A stretch of 64,000 bases of DNA from Scolanthus callimorphus (taxonomy: Eukaryota > Cnidaria > Anthozoa > Actiniaria > Edwardsiidae): positions 21,487,023 through 21,551,022 of the forward strand of contig CM066914.1 in assembly GCA_033964015.1 (NCBI GenBank). Direction: 5' to 3'. Position 1 is the first letter of the stretch. The number at the start of each line of letters is the position of its first letter. Under the pieces are notes generated by a model that ran no database searches, was not told the DNA's origin, and saw only the letters and a program-made list of their open reading frames with translations. Below are positions 28,607-38,229 of the stretch, one piece after another. A program made the translations under genes and the position numbers.

Positions 28607-29599
28607 ATGAGTAACGAAAGAATGTTATCGAAAATATACTATTCTACAGAAGGTTACTGGAAAGGTTATTCAGCCATTCCAAAATTAGCTAATGTAGCTA
28701 AAGTTAGTGAAGCTGAGGCTAAACGGTGGCTTGAGAAACAAGCATTGTGGCAAATTTATTTACCACCTCCAAAGTATGTTCCCAGACCTCATTGGACTGT
28801 GGATAAACCAAATCAGATCCATCAATCTGATCTATTATTTCTACCTCATGATAAAGTTGGTAGGAAAACGTATAAGTACGCGTTGGTGGTGATTGATATC
28901 GCCTCGAGATACAAGGATGCCGAAGCATTAACTTCAAAAGAAAGTGGTGAAGTGGCAAGAGCATTAACCAAGATTTATTCTCGAAAACTTAAATGGCCAA
29001 AAACATTAATTGTTGACCCTGGAAAGGAATTTATGGGAGAAGTTACTAAACTTATGAATAAGCATCAAGTTACTATCCAGCGAAGTGAGGCAGGGAACCA
29101 TCGAGCTCAGGCATTTGTAGAGCGAGCAAATCGGACTTTGGGTGAGAAATTGTTTAGTCATCAATATGCACAGGAAATGATTAGTGATGATAGGTCTAGA
29201 GTGTGGGTGAAACGTTTGCCTGCTATTCTGAAAGCTCTAAATAACCGCCCGATAAGAATCACTGGCAAAGAGCCTGAGAAAGCTGTGAAAATGAGAGAGG
29301 TTGATATTGAGACTAATAAATATAAGCGTGTTGTTGGCCTTGACGAAGTGAGGCTGCCGCCCGGTGTTCGAGTTAGATATTTATATGCTCCTGGTGAGGG
29401 TGAGGGTGGTGAACGCAGACGAGCCACAGATCCTACCTATTCAATCAAAATATACAATCTATCTAGGAGTGTGGTGTCACCTAATCAACCTGTGTTGTAT
29501 TATCTAGAGGGTGGGCCTAGACGTGGATTTACTAGGGAAGAGCTTCAGGTTGTACCTAAAGATACTGAGCTACCACCTAATTTTGTGTTGGAACGATAA
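28607..29599 (+). CDS. Retroviral-type (DDE) integrase
   Basis: 330 aa with an rve catalytic core. The triad is visible as D in HQSDLLFL, D in LIVDPGKEFMG and E in AFVERANRTLG. An N-terminal helical region precedes it and an SH3-like C-terminal part (PVLYYLEGGPRRGFTREELQVVP) follows. It would insert the element and make the short target duplication. The gene is divergent from the capsid gene and converges on the polymerase gene, overlapping its 3' end by 55 bp. It appears intact. Confidence 0.93.
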   Translation: MSNERMLSKIYYSTEGYWKGYSAIPKLANVAKVSEAEAKRWLEKQALWQIYLPPPKYVPRPHWTVDKPNQIHQSDLLFLPHDKVGRKTYKYALVVIDIASRYKDAEALTSKESGEVARALTKIYSRKLKWPKTLIVDPGKEFMGEVTKLMNKHQVTIQRSEAGNHRAQAFVERANRTLGEKLFSHQYAQEMISDDRSRVWVKRLPAILKALNNRPIRITGKEPEKAVKMREVDIETNKYKRVVGLDEVRLPPGVRVRYLYAPGEGEGGERRRATDPTYSIKIYNLSRSVVSPNQPVLYYLEGGPRRGFTREELQVVPKDTELPPNFVLER

Positions 29600-32500
29600 T
29601 GCCCGTGAGCATAAGTATGTATACCATCTTTTCTAATGACTCGCTTCGTATCATCATGAGACAACGCTAATTTATTCACAGTCTCGGTGTAAACTTCGTG
29701 TTTATGACTACGAATTACATTCATCTTTCTCATCTTATTTCGTTTATTGAATAGACAATCCTTATAGTCTTCGAAATTGATGCTTTTCTTAACGACTGCT
29801 TGCTTAACACCCTTACATTTCTTTTCTTCCCACCCCTCATCCATCTTATACGAGTATAATTTAGCTCGTAGACCAACAAACTCAGATATCTGTTTACCTC
29901 CAGCCTCGTCTTTGAACATACCGATCACCTTCTTGTTGACTCCAGACTTAATACCTGATGGATGATCTTTGGGGTAATTACTCGTATCAAACATAGACTT
30001 CACATCTGAGCTGATATCCTTGTAAAAGTCCTTTGTTTCTATCTCGTAGGCGAGACTGTCTGTATCGGTAAACAACAGCTTGGCTTTTTTACCATATTTT
30101 GGCTTGATGTAATTGTAATGAAACTCATACATCAATGTTTTACTTAGGTCCAGAATGGACATGCCTAAGTAAACTGGCTTATCGAAAACCAACTTTGTTT
30201 TCTTCATGTGAATAGCAACAAGGTTCTCGCAAAAAATTGTGCGGTGTTGATAGTTTGGCTTTGATATTAACTTTTTCGCATCTTTTTCATTCGTGACCAA
30301 TCGAATGTCCACCCTGTTTCTGATGTTTTCCATGGTTTTCCCAAAGACAGAGTTATTCATCAACTTGAAGAAATCTTTTTCAAAGTCGTTGGCTGCTTTC
30401 GCCCTAAGGTTGGTATTCAAATCGATGTATGGCTTCAACCATGCGGACTCTTCGAATGTGATACCTCTATGAATATTTATGACTTTGAGTCCGAGCTTTT
30501 CATAATGTTTCAACGCCTCGTGGTGAACTACATACTTTACCTTGTCGTTGAGGTTTGGGATCAATTTCTCAACCTTGTCAACCACAAGTCTTTCTGGAGC
30601 TAGTGGATAGTCGTTGTGCAAGTCATGAAGGCGTTGAGGATACTCCAAGTCAACCTCAAGTATACATGGGAGATTTTTCCAGCTCTTGAGTTCTTGGTTA
30701 GTCAACCATCTAAAACCGTGAGTAGGGAGTGGTTTACTCATTGCCCAGCCGTACAGGTTGTTTGCATCTAGATAAGTGATATACTTATTTGGTAGATTTG
30801 GATCATATTCCTCCATGTATGGGTTGTTGGCTTTACCATATCTAGTAGAGATCATAGACACACCCCCACGAATGCCTTTCTCGATCATGAGTAGCATGTC
30901 AGGATCTGCCAAAAGTTCCAACTCCACTTTCGTTAACTTTAACGCTGCATCCCAGGCTAGTCCAGGTGCTGTGTAATACCATGCTGGGTCTAACCCATAG
31001 TTTGTACTACAAACATTTCTAAAGTTTTCAAAGATGTCAGCTAACAGGAGTACATCAGACTCTAGGTAGAGGTCGTGGTATTCTCTGAATGTTTTCATCT
31101 CAAAGGTTTCCCACACCTTTTGAGCGTGTTGATAGTCCTCCTCTGATATGTTGATGTCATTGAGTCTAGAGTAGAATTCCTCCTTTGGTGGAAGCTGGGT
31201 TGCGTTGAGTTTGTCAAAACCATCAAACCAATCGTATGGGAATACACCCTTTCTCATTAATAGTTGTAATTGTTCTCTTTCATAGAAATTTGTGAGGTTT
31301 TTGAAAGAAGATTGCGGTAGATTAGTTACTAAGCTGTCAAGGCTTGTTGCCATAAATTTAAAGCTGTCGATGAATCTGATGTCGCGCTTAACGTCAATCT
31401 GTTTGCCCTCTTTGTTCGTAAAGGAATCAACGATAATCTGCTTGGTGAAAGAAATGTATTTCTCTTCATTATTTGGTATGCAGTTAATTTTACCTTTTGT
31501 TGTTCCAAGGTTCTTGATAAATAGGTGTGAATCATATCCAGATAGGTTGTGAAAGATGACTGGGAAGAACTTTGGAATTTTGTATTGAAGGTTGCATTCG
31601 TTATGGGCCGCGCCTCTGTACTTTCCTGTAAGGTGGCAGTGGTCCAATACCTTATCTTCTCCTAATTCACCCTCACAGATGTGACAGTGAGTAGCATTTT
31701 TATAGTCGATTTTATCTTTCTTACTCATTCTTACCTTCTTAGGGAATTTGAACGTATCGTAAATTTTCTTAATATCTGACTCTAAATTCTCAAGAAACAT
31801 CTGTGGGATATCTTCGTCTGGGGATTCAGCTGTGTATCGAACAAGCGTGGGTGGAAATATGTTGTCGTCAAAACACTTGATGAGATAGCAGAATCCAGAT
31901 GGTTTGTGCTTCTGGTATTGCTTAGTAAAGCTTTTATTTTCATCTGGTGAACATGTGTCAATGTTCTCTGTAAAGCTCTCAAAGTCAGCATAAACAACAA
32001 ATGGAACTCGCATTTTTCTGTTAAAGTTCTTAAAAGCTAAATAACGAGGGTTGCCATCTTTGTCTATGGGCATATCAATCTTAACTTCTTCGTTTGTGCC
32101 ACAGTATTCAAGATGTTTTTCTAATGATTGTTTGCATCGAAATGAGTTGAGGCATCTATAGCATAAAAATCGAGTATGATGATATTTATCAATTTGAGTA
32201 GATACTAATCTCATCATATTCTTTATCCAGCAGTAGTGATTTGTTTCATCGTTTGAGATGAGAAGTAAGTTGATAATATTAGTTTGGTAAGCCGATAAAT
32301 ACTTCTTGCTGATTCTCAAAGGGTAAACAACCTCTTCAAATCCGAAGATGTTAATCGCATATGGGTTTTGCTTTTCGAACTTATCGATTTGTTTTAGTGA
32401 GACTGGAAACTCTATTCCCGACCAGTCGAAATTATCAGAGTTCTCTATCATTAGGTCATTTAGTCTTTGAGGATTAGAATCTTGTGGATATACAGCTGAG

Positions 32501-33477
32501 GTTACTGCCCACTTAAAACACTCGTGATCCTCCTCGTTCTTAACATTGATGATTGTCTTCTTGGATGCTAATTTTGATGGTAGTTGAATGTAGGAACTTC
32601 CAGAAAGCGGCTCGAATGGATCTATGTGAATATCAAAGTATTCCACCTGATCAAACTGCCATCCGGAGCCTTGTTTTTGAAATTGCTCAATCAATTCTAG
32701 TAGACGATTTGTCATTGAATTGAACAAGTCAGAGAAATCGGTTGACTCTGTTATAGTTTCTACAAAAGTATGAAAATATCCTGAATTTTCATCAATCTGA
32801 CCAGTAGCTGGATTCTCTTTTATGAACTTGCAGGTAAAGATGAACTTTACTTTGATGGGTTTCTTTTGTTGGTTAATAAGAGTCAGAACTTTTGGTTTGG
32901 AATTATTGAGAAATGTTTCGGGATCATACCCACTCTGCCCGTCTATCCTATGTGTTTTGAGATACCCCTTCAGCGCTGTTTGCTGTTCTTTTGGAGTAAA
33001 GTGATCATGTCTATTAAAAATACGGTTTACTTTTTCCTTCAGGTTGTTAACTCGTATGCTTGCGTTGTTCTTAATTGGATCTGGGACATGAGATAATATC
33101 CAGTCTGTGAACTTGTTAATCTCTTTCTTTACTGTTTCAACAGCCCTCGAAGTCAGGCTTTTCAATGACCTTGGTGTTGGAATGGGTCTTTGCACTGGTA
33201 TATTGACCCTTGGCGCTGGAATGGGTCTTTGCACTGGTATATTAGTCCTTGGTGTTGGAATGGGTCTTTGCACTGGTATATTAGTCCTTGGTGTTGGAAT
33301 GGGTCTTTGCACTGGTATATTAGTCCTTGGTGTTGGAATGGGTCTTTGCGATGTATTACCCAAAGCTTCGATAAGTTGGGCTTTTAGCAACCAATAATAT
33401 CTTGGAATGCCACGCTCTTTGGCGAGGGCTCTCAACTCTTTCACTGTTTGTTTCTTCATTTTTATTATAATATTCAT
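29545..33477 (-). CDS. polB: Protein-primed family B DNA polymerase
   Basis: The first in-frame ATG is 33477, giving 1310 aa; the frame also extends 23 codons further through a TTG. N-terminus: SAP/HeH-like helix pair and five QRPIPTP-type repeats, mostly within the right TIR. A middle region has ECFKWAV and, about 100 residues on, NHYCWIK, then a Cys2-type finger (CYRCLNSF...HLEYC). Exonuclease motifs: YADFESF (about 496), FHNLSGYDSHLF, YLESDVLLL (about 805). An HNH-like insert has CHICEG and DHCHL (about 605). Polymerase motifs: A LDANNLYG (about 905), B NNSVFGKTMEN, C FTDTDSLAYE (about 1138). All catalytic Asp residues are present. It replicates the element by protein priming. Confidence 0.95.
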   Translation of the reverse strand: MNIIIKMKKQTVKELRALAKERGIPRYYWLLKAQLIEALGNTSQRPIPTPRTNIPVQRPIPTPRTNIPVQRPIPTPRTNIPVQRPIPAPRVNIPVQRPIPTPRSLKSLTSRAVETVKKEINKFTDWILSHVPDPIKNNASIRVNNLKEKVNRIFNRHDHFTPKEQQTALKGYLKTHRIDGQSGYDPETFLNNSKPKVLTLINQQKKPIKVKFIFTCKFIKENPATGQIDENSGYFHTFVETITESTDFSDLFNSMTNRLLELIEQFQKQGSGWQFDQVEYFDIHIDPFEPLSGSSYIQLPSKLASKKTIINVKNEEDHECFKWAVTSAVYPQDSNPQRLNDLMIENSDNFDWSGIEFPVSLKQIDKFEKQNPYAINIFGFEEVVYPLRISKKYLSAYQTNIINLLLISNDETNHYCWIKNMMRLVSTQIDKYHHTRFLCYRCLNSFRCKQSLEKHLEYCGTNEEVKIDMPIDKDGNPRYLAFKNFNRKMRVPFVVYADFESFTENIDTCSPDENKSFTKQYQKHKPSGFCYLIKCFDDNIFPPTLVRYTAESPDEDIPQMFLENLESDIKKIYDTFKFPKKVRMSKKDKIDYKNATHCHICEGELGEDKVLDHCHLTGKYRGAAHNECNLQYKIPKFFPVIFHNLSGYDSHLFIKNLGTTKGKINCIPNNEEKYISFTKQIIVDSFTNKEGKQIDVKRDIRFIDSFKFMATSLDSLVTNLPQSSFKNLTNFYEREQLQLLMRKGVFPYDWFDGFDKLNATQLPPKEEFYSRLNDINISEEDYQHAQKVWETFEMKTFREYHDLYLESDVLLLADIFENFRNVCSTNYGLDPAWYYTAPGLAWDAALKLTKVELELLADPDMLLMIEKGIRGGVSMISTRYGKANNPYMEEYDPNLPNKYITYLDANNLYGWAMSKPLPTHGFRWLTNQELKSWKNLPCILEVDLEYPQRLHDLHNDYPLAPERLVVDKVEKLIPNLNDKVKYVVHHEALKHYEKLGLKVINIHRGITFEESAWLKPYIDLNTNLRAKAANDFEKDFFKLMNNSVFGKTMENIRNRVDIRLVTNEKDAKKLISKPNYQHRTIFCENLVAIHMKKTKLVFDKPVYLGMSILDLSKTLMYEFHYNYIKPKYGKKAKLLFTDTDSLAYEIETKDFYKDISSDVKSMFDTSNYPKDHPSGIKSGVNKKVIGMFKDEAGGKQISEFVGLRAKLYSYKMDEGWEEKKCKGVKQAVVKKSINFEDYKDCLFNKRNKMRKMNVIRSHKHEVYTETVNKLALSHDDTKRVIRKDGIHTYAHGHYRSNTKLGGSSVSLGTT

Positions 33478-33677
33478 GTCTTTAACCCGTTTTTCATTTT
33501 TTAAATTTCTCGAAAGAGAGGGTATTTCAGTCACCTTGTTACACAACTGTCAGAGATATGTGCTAGGGAGACTTTTTTGAGGGGATTTGACTGGAAAATT
33601 TTTAAAGGTGTGCACACATTTTTTTATCAAATTGATAAAAAAATGAAATTGTGCCAGGTGCGCCACTTTCCTACTAC
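33251..33677 (-). repeat. Polinton right terminal inverted repeat (427 bp)
   Basis: Inverted copy of the left TIR. It encodes the first residues of PolB up to the third QRPIPTP unit. Two further repeat units lie just inside, so the TIR boundary falls within a coding tandem repeat of 39 bp. Confidence 0.95.
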
Positions 33678-33684
33678 TTATAGA
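33678..33684. repeat. Target-site duplication, right (TTATAGA)
   Basis: Direct copy of 18317-18323. Its last bases run into the end of the MITE that begins at 33682. Confidence 0.8.
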
Positions 33685-34089
33685 CCCTGTCCACACTACA
33701 CCGGTTTTCAAACGAAAACGGATACTTTTTGCTCCGTTTTCAAAAAGATTTGCGTCCACACTACAACGCGTATCCGTACGAAAACGCTCTTATGCATTCA
33801 GTGGGCATGCAAACAAGCTCAAAGCATGCGCATTTCGATCTGTCGGCCCGCGAAATTTATCGGGTTTGCTGTGCTGACGTCATCGTTTTCAGATAGCATC
33901 GTTTTCACCCGTCCACACTAGAAACAGCGTTTTCAAACAGCTCCGTTTTCAAATCGCTCCACTCTGGAGAGCGTTTTCGGATTGATCCGTTTTCGGTGAT
34001 CGTTTTCGCGTTGTAGTGTGGACGATAGCCGTATTCGGAGCAAAAAGTATCCGTTTTCGTTTGAAAACGGAGTAGTGTGGACGGGGTCT
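33682..34089. mobile_element. TIR MITE abutting the Polinton
   Basis: Termini AGACCCTGTCCACACTAC and GTAGTGTGGACGGGGTCT are inverted; GAAAACGGATACTTTTTGCT blocks extend the arms. This is a common type of GTCCACAC-ended element. The Polinton inserted within a few bases of its left end. Confidence 0.8.
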
Positions 34090-34109
34090 TAGATGCCCAA
34101 ATCCCAATC

Positions 34110-34179
34110 AACTAAGTACGCCTACCAGAGATTTGAAAAAACAATCCAGGTGAGATTTCTCTGGTATGCATACTTAGTT
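34110..34179. repeat. Small fold-back
   Basis: AACTAAGTACGCCTACCAGAGA is inverted as TCTCTGGTATGCATACTTAGTT (both arms imperfect), with a ~25-bp loop. Confidence 0.6.
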
Positions 34180-34207
34180 TATAAGTGCCTGAAAATGATT
34201 TAGATAT

Positions 34208-34430
34208 TACAGTCAAACCGGATGTTCATTTCCTCACAACTTTGCAAAATTGCTGAACAACATTGCAATATTGATTATCAACTTGCTCGATGAATTTGCA
34301 AATGTGTCGAGCAAGTTGCTAATAGCGCCGAATAATGTATTAGTCAATTCCAGCGGTTGATAATCAATATTGCAATGTTGTTCAGCAATGTTGCAAAGTT
34401 GTGAGGAAACGAACATCCGGTTTGACTGTA
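34208..34430. repeat. Fold-back MITE
   Basis: TACAGTCAAACCGGATGTTC and its complement close a 223-bp element. The arms also carry AACTTTGCAA and CAATATTGATTATCAA blocks. Confidence 0.8.
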
Positions 34431-35399
34431 AATCCCAATCAACGTACCTCTTTACTTTTTCTCGGCTTGGGTTGCACGGGAAGTACCTCGGGGGTGGAAG
34501 CAGAATATTGAATATAGACTAATTTGAAATTAGTTTGAACATTAAATATTGGGTTTCTGATTAGTTTGAATATCTAGAAAAGTAGTTTGAATATTTGACT
34601 TCTATTCGGGAATATGGAATCGTGATACTATGAGTAAAGGAATACCAGAATTTTTTGGGAATATCGAAGCTTTCTTGAAGTAAGAATGTTGAATATCAAA
34701 AACAAAATATTCAGCTTTCTACCCTCGAAAGTACACTCCAACGTCAACGGGACGAGACCCCGATTTTTACTGCAGCTCATTTTCCGAACAAAAAAGCCAT
34801 GTTTTCAAGGATATTTTCTGACATCATTGAGAACATTTTGCGCATCGAGGGTATTAGGCCAAGCATTGATATAGAGGGAAATCGTAAGTGCATACACTTA
34901 TGAAGTAATGCATGCTACTTTCGCCCAAGGTCGCCCTAGCAGACGTTTGCGGCATTTAGAAATGCGATCGTTGCTGCACTGAGTTTTGTATTGAATTTTT
35001 AAATACTGAGACGTCACTATCAACAACAACAACAACAACAACAACAATCTTTATTTGTACTTTTTTTTTTACAGTTACATTTGGTTATGAAAGAGATAGT
35101 TAAGAGGCAGGCAGGTAGTTTATAGGTGCAAAATCTGACATAAAATCACTACATGCTGAATTCATTTCTTTCGTTGATTCAAACTTACATGAAAATACCG
35201 CGAACAGGAAGTGAAATTAAAGAATGACACTAAGTGCAGTGAAATGCAAATGTACAGTAGAACATTCTAATATGGCTCGTTGCGATATTGCGGATTGGAC
35301 TCAATGCTCAAATATGTGATAGGAGGGAATTTGATAGAGCTAGTAATCAGCACATATAACTATTACAGGGCATATGTATAGAAAATCATACGACTTCGA
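34431..35399. other. Non-coding region
   Basis: The AT-rich segment 34500-34620 and the dispersed repeat 34628-34725 (inverted partner at 15015-15110) are followed by unique sequence and a (CAA)n microsatellite at about 35019-35047. No gene is seen. Confidence 0.5.
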
Positions 35400-35524
35400 G
35401 TTCAATTTGGAATTTATTTGCAGGAGTGGGTTTTTCAAAAAGTATCAAAATTGCACAAGCCGCAGGCGAGTGCAATTTGAGCTTTTTGAAAAACCCACGA
35501 GTGTAAATAAATTACAAATGGAAC
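35400..35524. repeat. Fold-back MITE
   Basis: Arms built on GTGGGTTTTTCAAAAAG and its complement, with matched outer AATTTATTTG/CAAATAAATT-like sequence. Confidence 0.75.
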
Positions 35525-35700
35525 GAGAAAAGTCGCCATGATTTCCTTTTAATAATACAGATGAAATAATTTCTAAGGAGTCATCCACAAATCTGCTTAC
35601 AAACTGAACAAGCCCTTTGTTACCTTTTTTGGCACTTTGTTACCTAAAAACTGCACTGCTCTCAGCCAATCAGAATCCAGAGATTTTTTCATGTGTATTA

Positions 35701-36093
35701 TAGAGTCCTAAAGTGATGACGTCACAAAAACAAAATTTTCGATTTAGCAATATGTGTTCCTTGATTTCGAAAGGGCATATCGATTGAAAGCTACACACCA
35801 AAGATGAGGTGAATCGGTTGAAATGCGACCGAGATATGGCCCGCTGAATACATAATTTTCCTTTACAAATCACTGTATTTTGGTTCAGTTCATAGAGTTA
35901 TGAACTGCGTCCAAAATACAGTGATTTGTTAAAGAAAATTATGTATTCATTGGGCCATAGCTCGGTCGCGTTTCAACCGATTCACCTGATTTTTTGCATG
36001 CAACGTTCTTCGAAGTTGGTCTTTCATTATCCGTGGACTAACATCTGAAATTCGAAATTTTTCAAATTTGTGACGTCACACTTTAGGACTCTA
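35701..36093. repeat. TIR MITE (TAGAGTCCTAAAGTG ends)
   Basis: TAGAGTCCTAAAGTG...TGACGTCACAAA and its complement bound 393 bp. Inner blocks CAAATCACTGTATTTTGG and GAATACATAATTTTC are also mirrored, so the whole element is a long imperfect palindrome. Confidence 0.8.
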
Positions 36094-38229
36094 TTAGTGA
36101 TGTAAATAACATTGTGTAATTCAGTATTGGCAAAGGCATATGAGCGACTGACTGAAACTAGACTATTTTGAGTGACTGACTGAAACTAGACTATTTTTTT
36201 CCGTATTTTATACTAAGAACCTATTGAAAATGTTAGCCTAAATAGTTTCTAACGAAAAGATGCTAGAAAGGGGTTTAAAATGATATGAGCCTAATTTATA
36301 GGCTCTTAAATTTTCTAGACGCGGATTTTTTAACTGTATTGCCGCCTTAGATCTTCGCACAAGACGTCGTCTCATGCACCTTACCTTTTTTAGTGTCAAG
36401 TACTCGCTCTATCGTCATTTGCACCAATGTAAAGAATTTCACAAAACTTCATAAAACCCTTAAACGTACACTTGGCCTTGCTGGAGGAAATGTTGTTATG
36501 GAAACGATTTCCTCGTATTTGGTTCTATTTCCTAGTGTATGACAATGGTATTAGCTTTCCTATCGCATACTTGTCTGATTAAAATCAGCGTTCCGCTCAA
36601 AAACTTCCGTTCAAAAAATAATTTTTGTCAGGCGAATAAAATAGCGCGACAAAATTTTGACAAACATTTTATTAGTGTTATTCAGTGTCAAATTATCTGC
36701 ACGTCAAGTCATTACGACCCGTATATCGCTTGGAGGTACAAAAACATGAATAATCAAGAGATGTCGTGATATAAGCCGAGATTCGGATGGCTAGATACTT
36801 AAAAACATTACCTGAGTCGAGACCCTTGTGAAAACGGTAAAATGATAGTTAACATCACGCAATTTTAAATTTAATTTAATTTTTTCAATCGGAGCTGTGA
36901 ACCTCTCATAGAGAAAGGTGAATTGTGCAAATCAAACGTACTTATCTCTGATCTGTAAATATAAAATACAATTGTTGAAAAACAAACGTATTTCCTAACA
37001 TCCAGAATAACTTCTTAATGATAACCTTGCATTAAGAAACATTGAAAAGTAGAGTACAAAAAAGAATAGATCAAAACTGTAAATGCATGAAACCAGAAAA
37101 TAATACAATTCCGTGCAAGGACGTACATGAGAAACAATGACTTGTCAAAGAAATTCGACTATTTACGAAATAGCTTGTAGTAAATTATACAAATTTGTGA
37201 AAATGTGTATTTCTGTGATTTTCATAATTCTTCGAAAATCCAACACTAAGCAACCCGCCAGTAACCTTTGTTACTGTTACCTTTGTGCAATTGCTGTGTA
37301 TTAGTTGCGCGATCGAAGGAGTATGTTGGACACGGTTTGAGTGTTCAGTTAAAATGTTCACAGATGAATTCTTTTGTACTCTAGTTGCAAAAACATAACA
37401 ACATTTTGTGATCAATTTTTGATATTTATTTTTCTTTTTTTTTCTAACATTTTGTCTTTTTGAAAACATAACTACTAAGACCACTACCATACTTTTCTCT
37501 CTTTCACTCTCTCTCTCTCTCTTACCTCTCTTTCATTGCAGAAAAAATTCCTTGTTTTCCAGTGTTATCACACACGTAGAATGATATACTTGCTAAGAAT
37601 GCATTATTTTAAGAAACTTAATATTACTAAATATACTTTATCTTCTTCTCTCCATTTTTCTACTCTATTTCGATCAAACTTTCCAAGAAATGCTATAAAC
37701 AATGTAAAAATATATACAGTACCAATTATAATACAATTGCAATGGCAATTTCTATTTACAAATGCGAATGTGAATATGAAATATGACAGATTTTTCGGGC
37801 TTTTGAAATATTTCACATATACCGTTTCCGGGGATACGTTGTCACTGGAAAAAGCAACAAAGCTTGGTCCGCTAGGGAGTATGGGTGAAGATTTATTTGA
37901 ATTTCTTTAAAATATTAGAAACAAACATGCTTAGAAATGTGCTGGAATTTATGATTGCAATAACTGTGGTTGCAATAACTGTCTGAATTCAGATCAAATA
38001 GTAGCAGTTTAGATGCCCCCATTATCCTTTGCGCTTCAAGCTTTTAGGCTTTTTGAGTGACAACGTTTCGTGGAAACGGTATATACAGTACATGTAAAAC
38101 ATGTAGCACACCTATTCAGAACTAATAAATAAATTAGAGCTATATGAACAATACAAGGAAGAAATACAAGAAAGTCAAAAAGCAGTTAACAGAAACAAAT
38201 TTGATCAAATCATGAATATCTATAGTTTA
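36094..38229. other. Non-coding region downstream of the NRF-like gene
   Basis: A 25-bp tandem duplication (GACTGAAACTAGACTATTTT) is near 36155-36195. A CT-rich tract with a splice-acceptor-like TTTCATTGCAG occurs at 37497-37542, but no exon could be confirmed. Imperfect inverted ends around GTGACAACGTTTCGTGGAAACGGTATATA (38057-38085) and 37815-37850 suggest a decayed TIR element. Confidence 0.4.

Larger units (their letters stand above)
18324..33677. mobile_element. Polinton/Maverick self-synthesising DNA transposon, 15.35 kb
   Basis: The element is bounded by long inverted repeats ending GTAGTAGGAAAG and its complement. It encodes the Polinton hallmark set: protein-primed family B polymerase, retroviral-type integrase, FtsK/HerA-like packaging ATPase, and major and minor capsid proteins. 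From left to right: a cytosine methyltransferase (plus), a 109-aa protein (minus), the capsid cluster (minus), integrase (plus) and polymerase (minus). The near-identity of the TIRs indicates recent insertion. Polintons can in principle form virions, but no adenain-like protease is seen and at least two frames carry single-base breaks. The nearest relatives I recall are elements in cnidarian genomes. Confidence 0.96.

Noticed and set aside
29161..29427. Antisense frames within integrase, polymerase and capsid genes
   Set aside because: They are shadows of genes with strong motif support on the other strand.
34340..34360. AGTCAATTCCAGCGG inside the 34208-34430 fold-back as an end of the C/G-run TIR family
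   Set aside because: Only ~15 bp match, with no C-tract and no partner end; it may be chance or a remnant.
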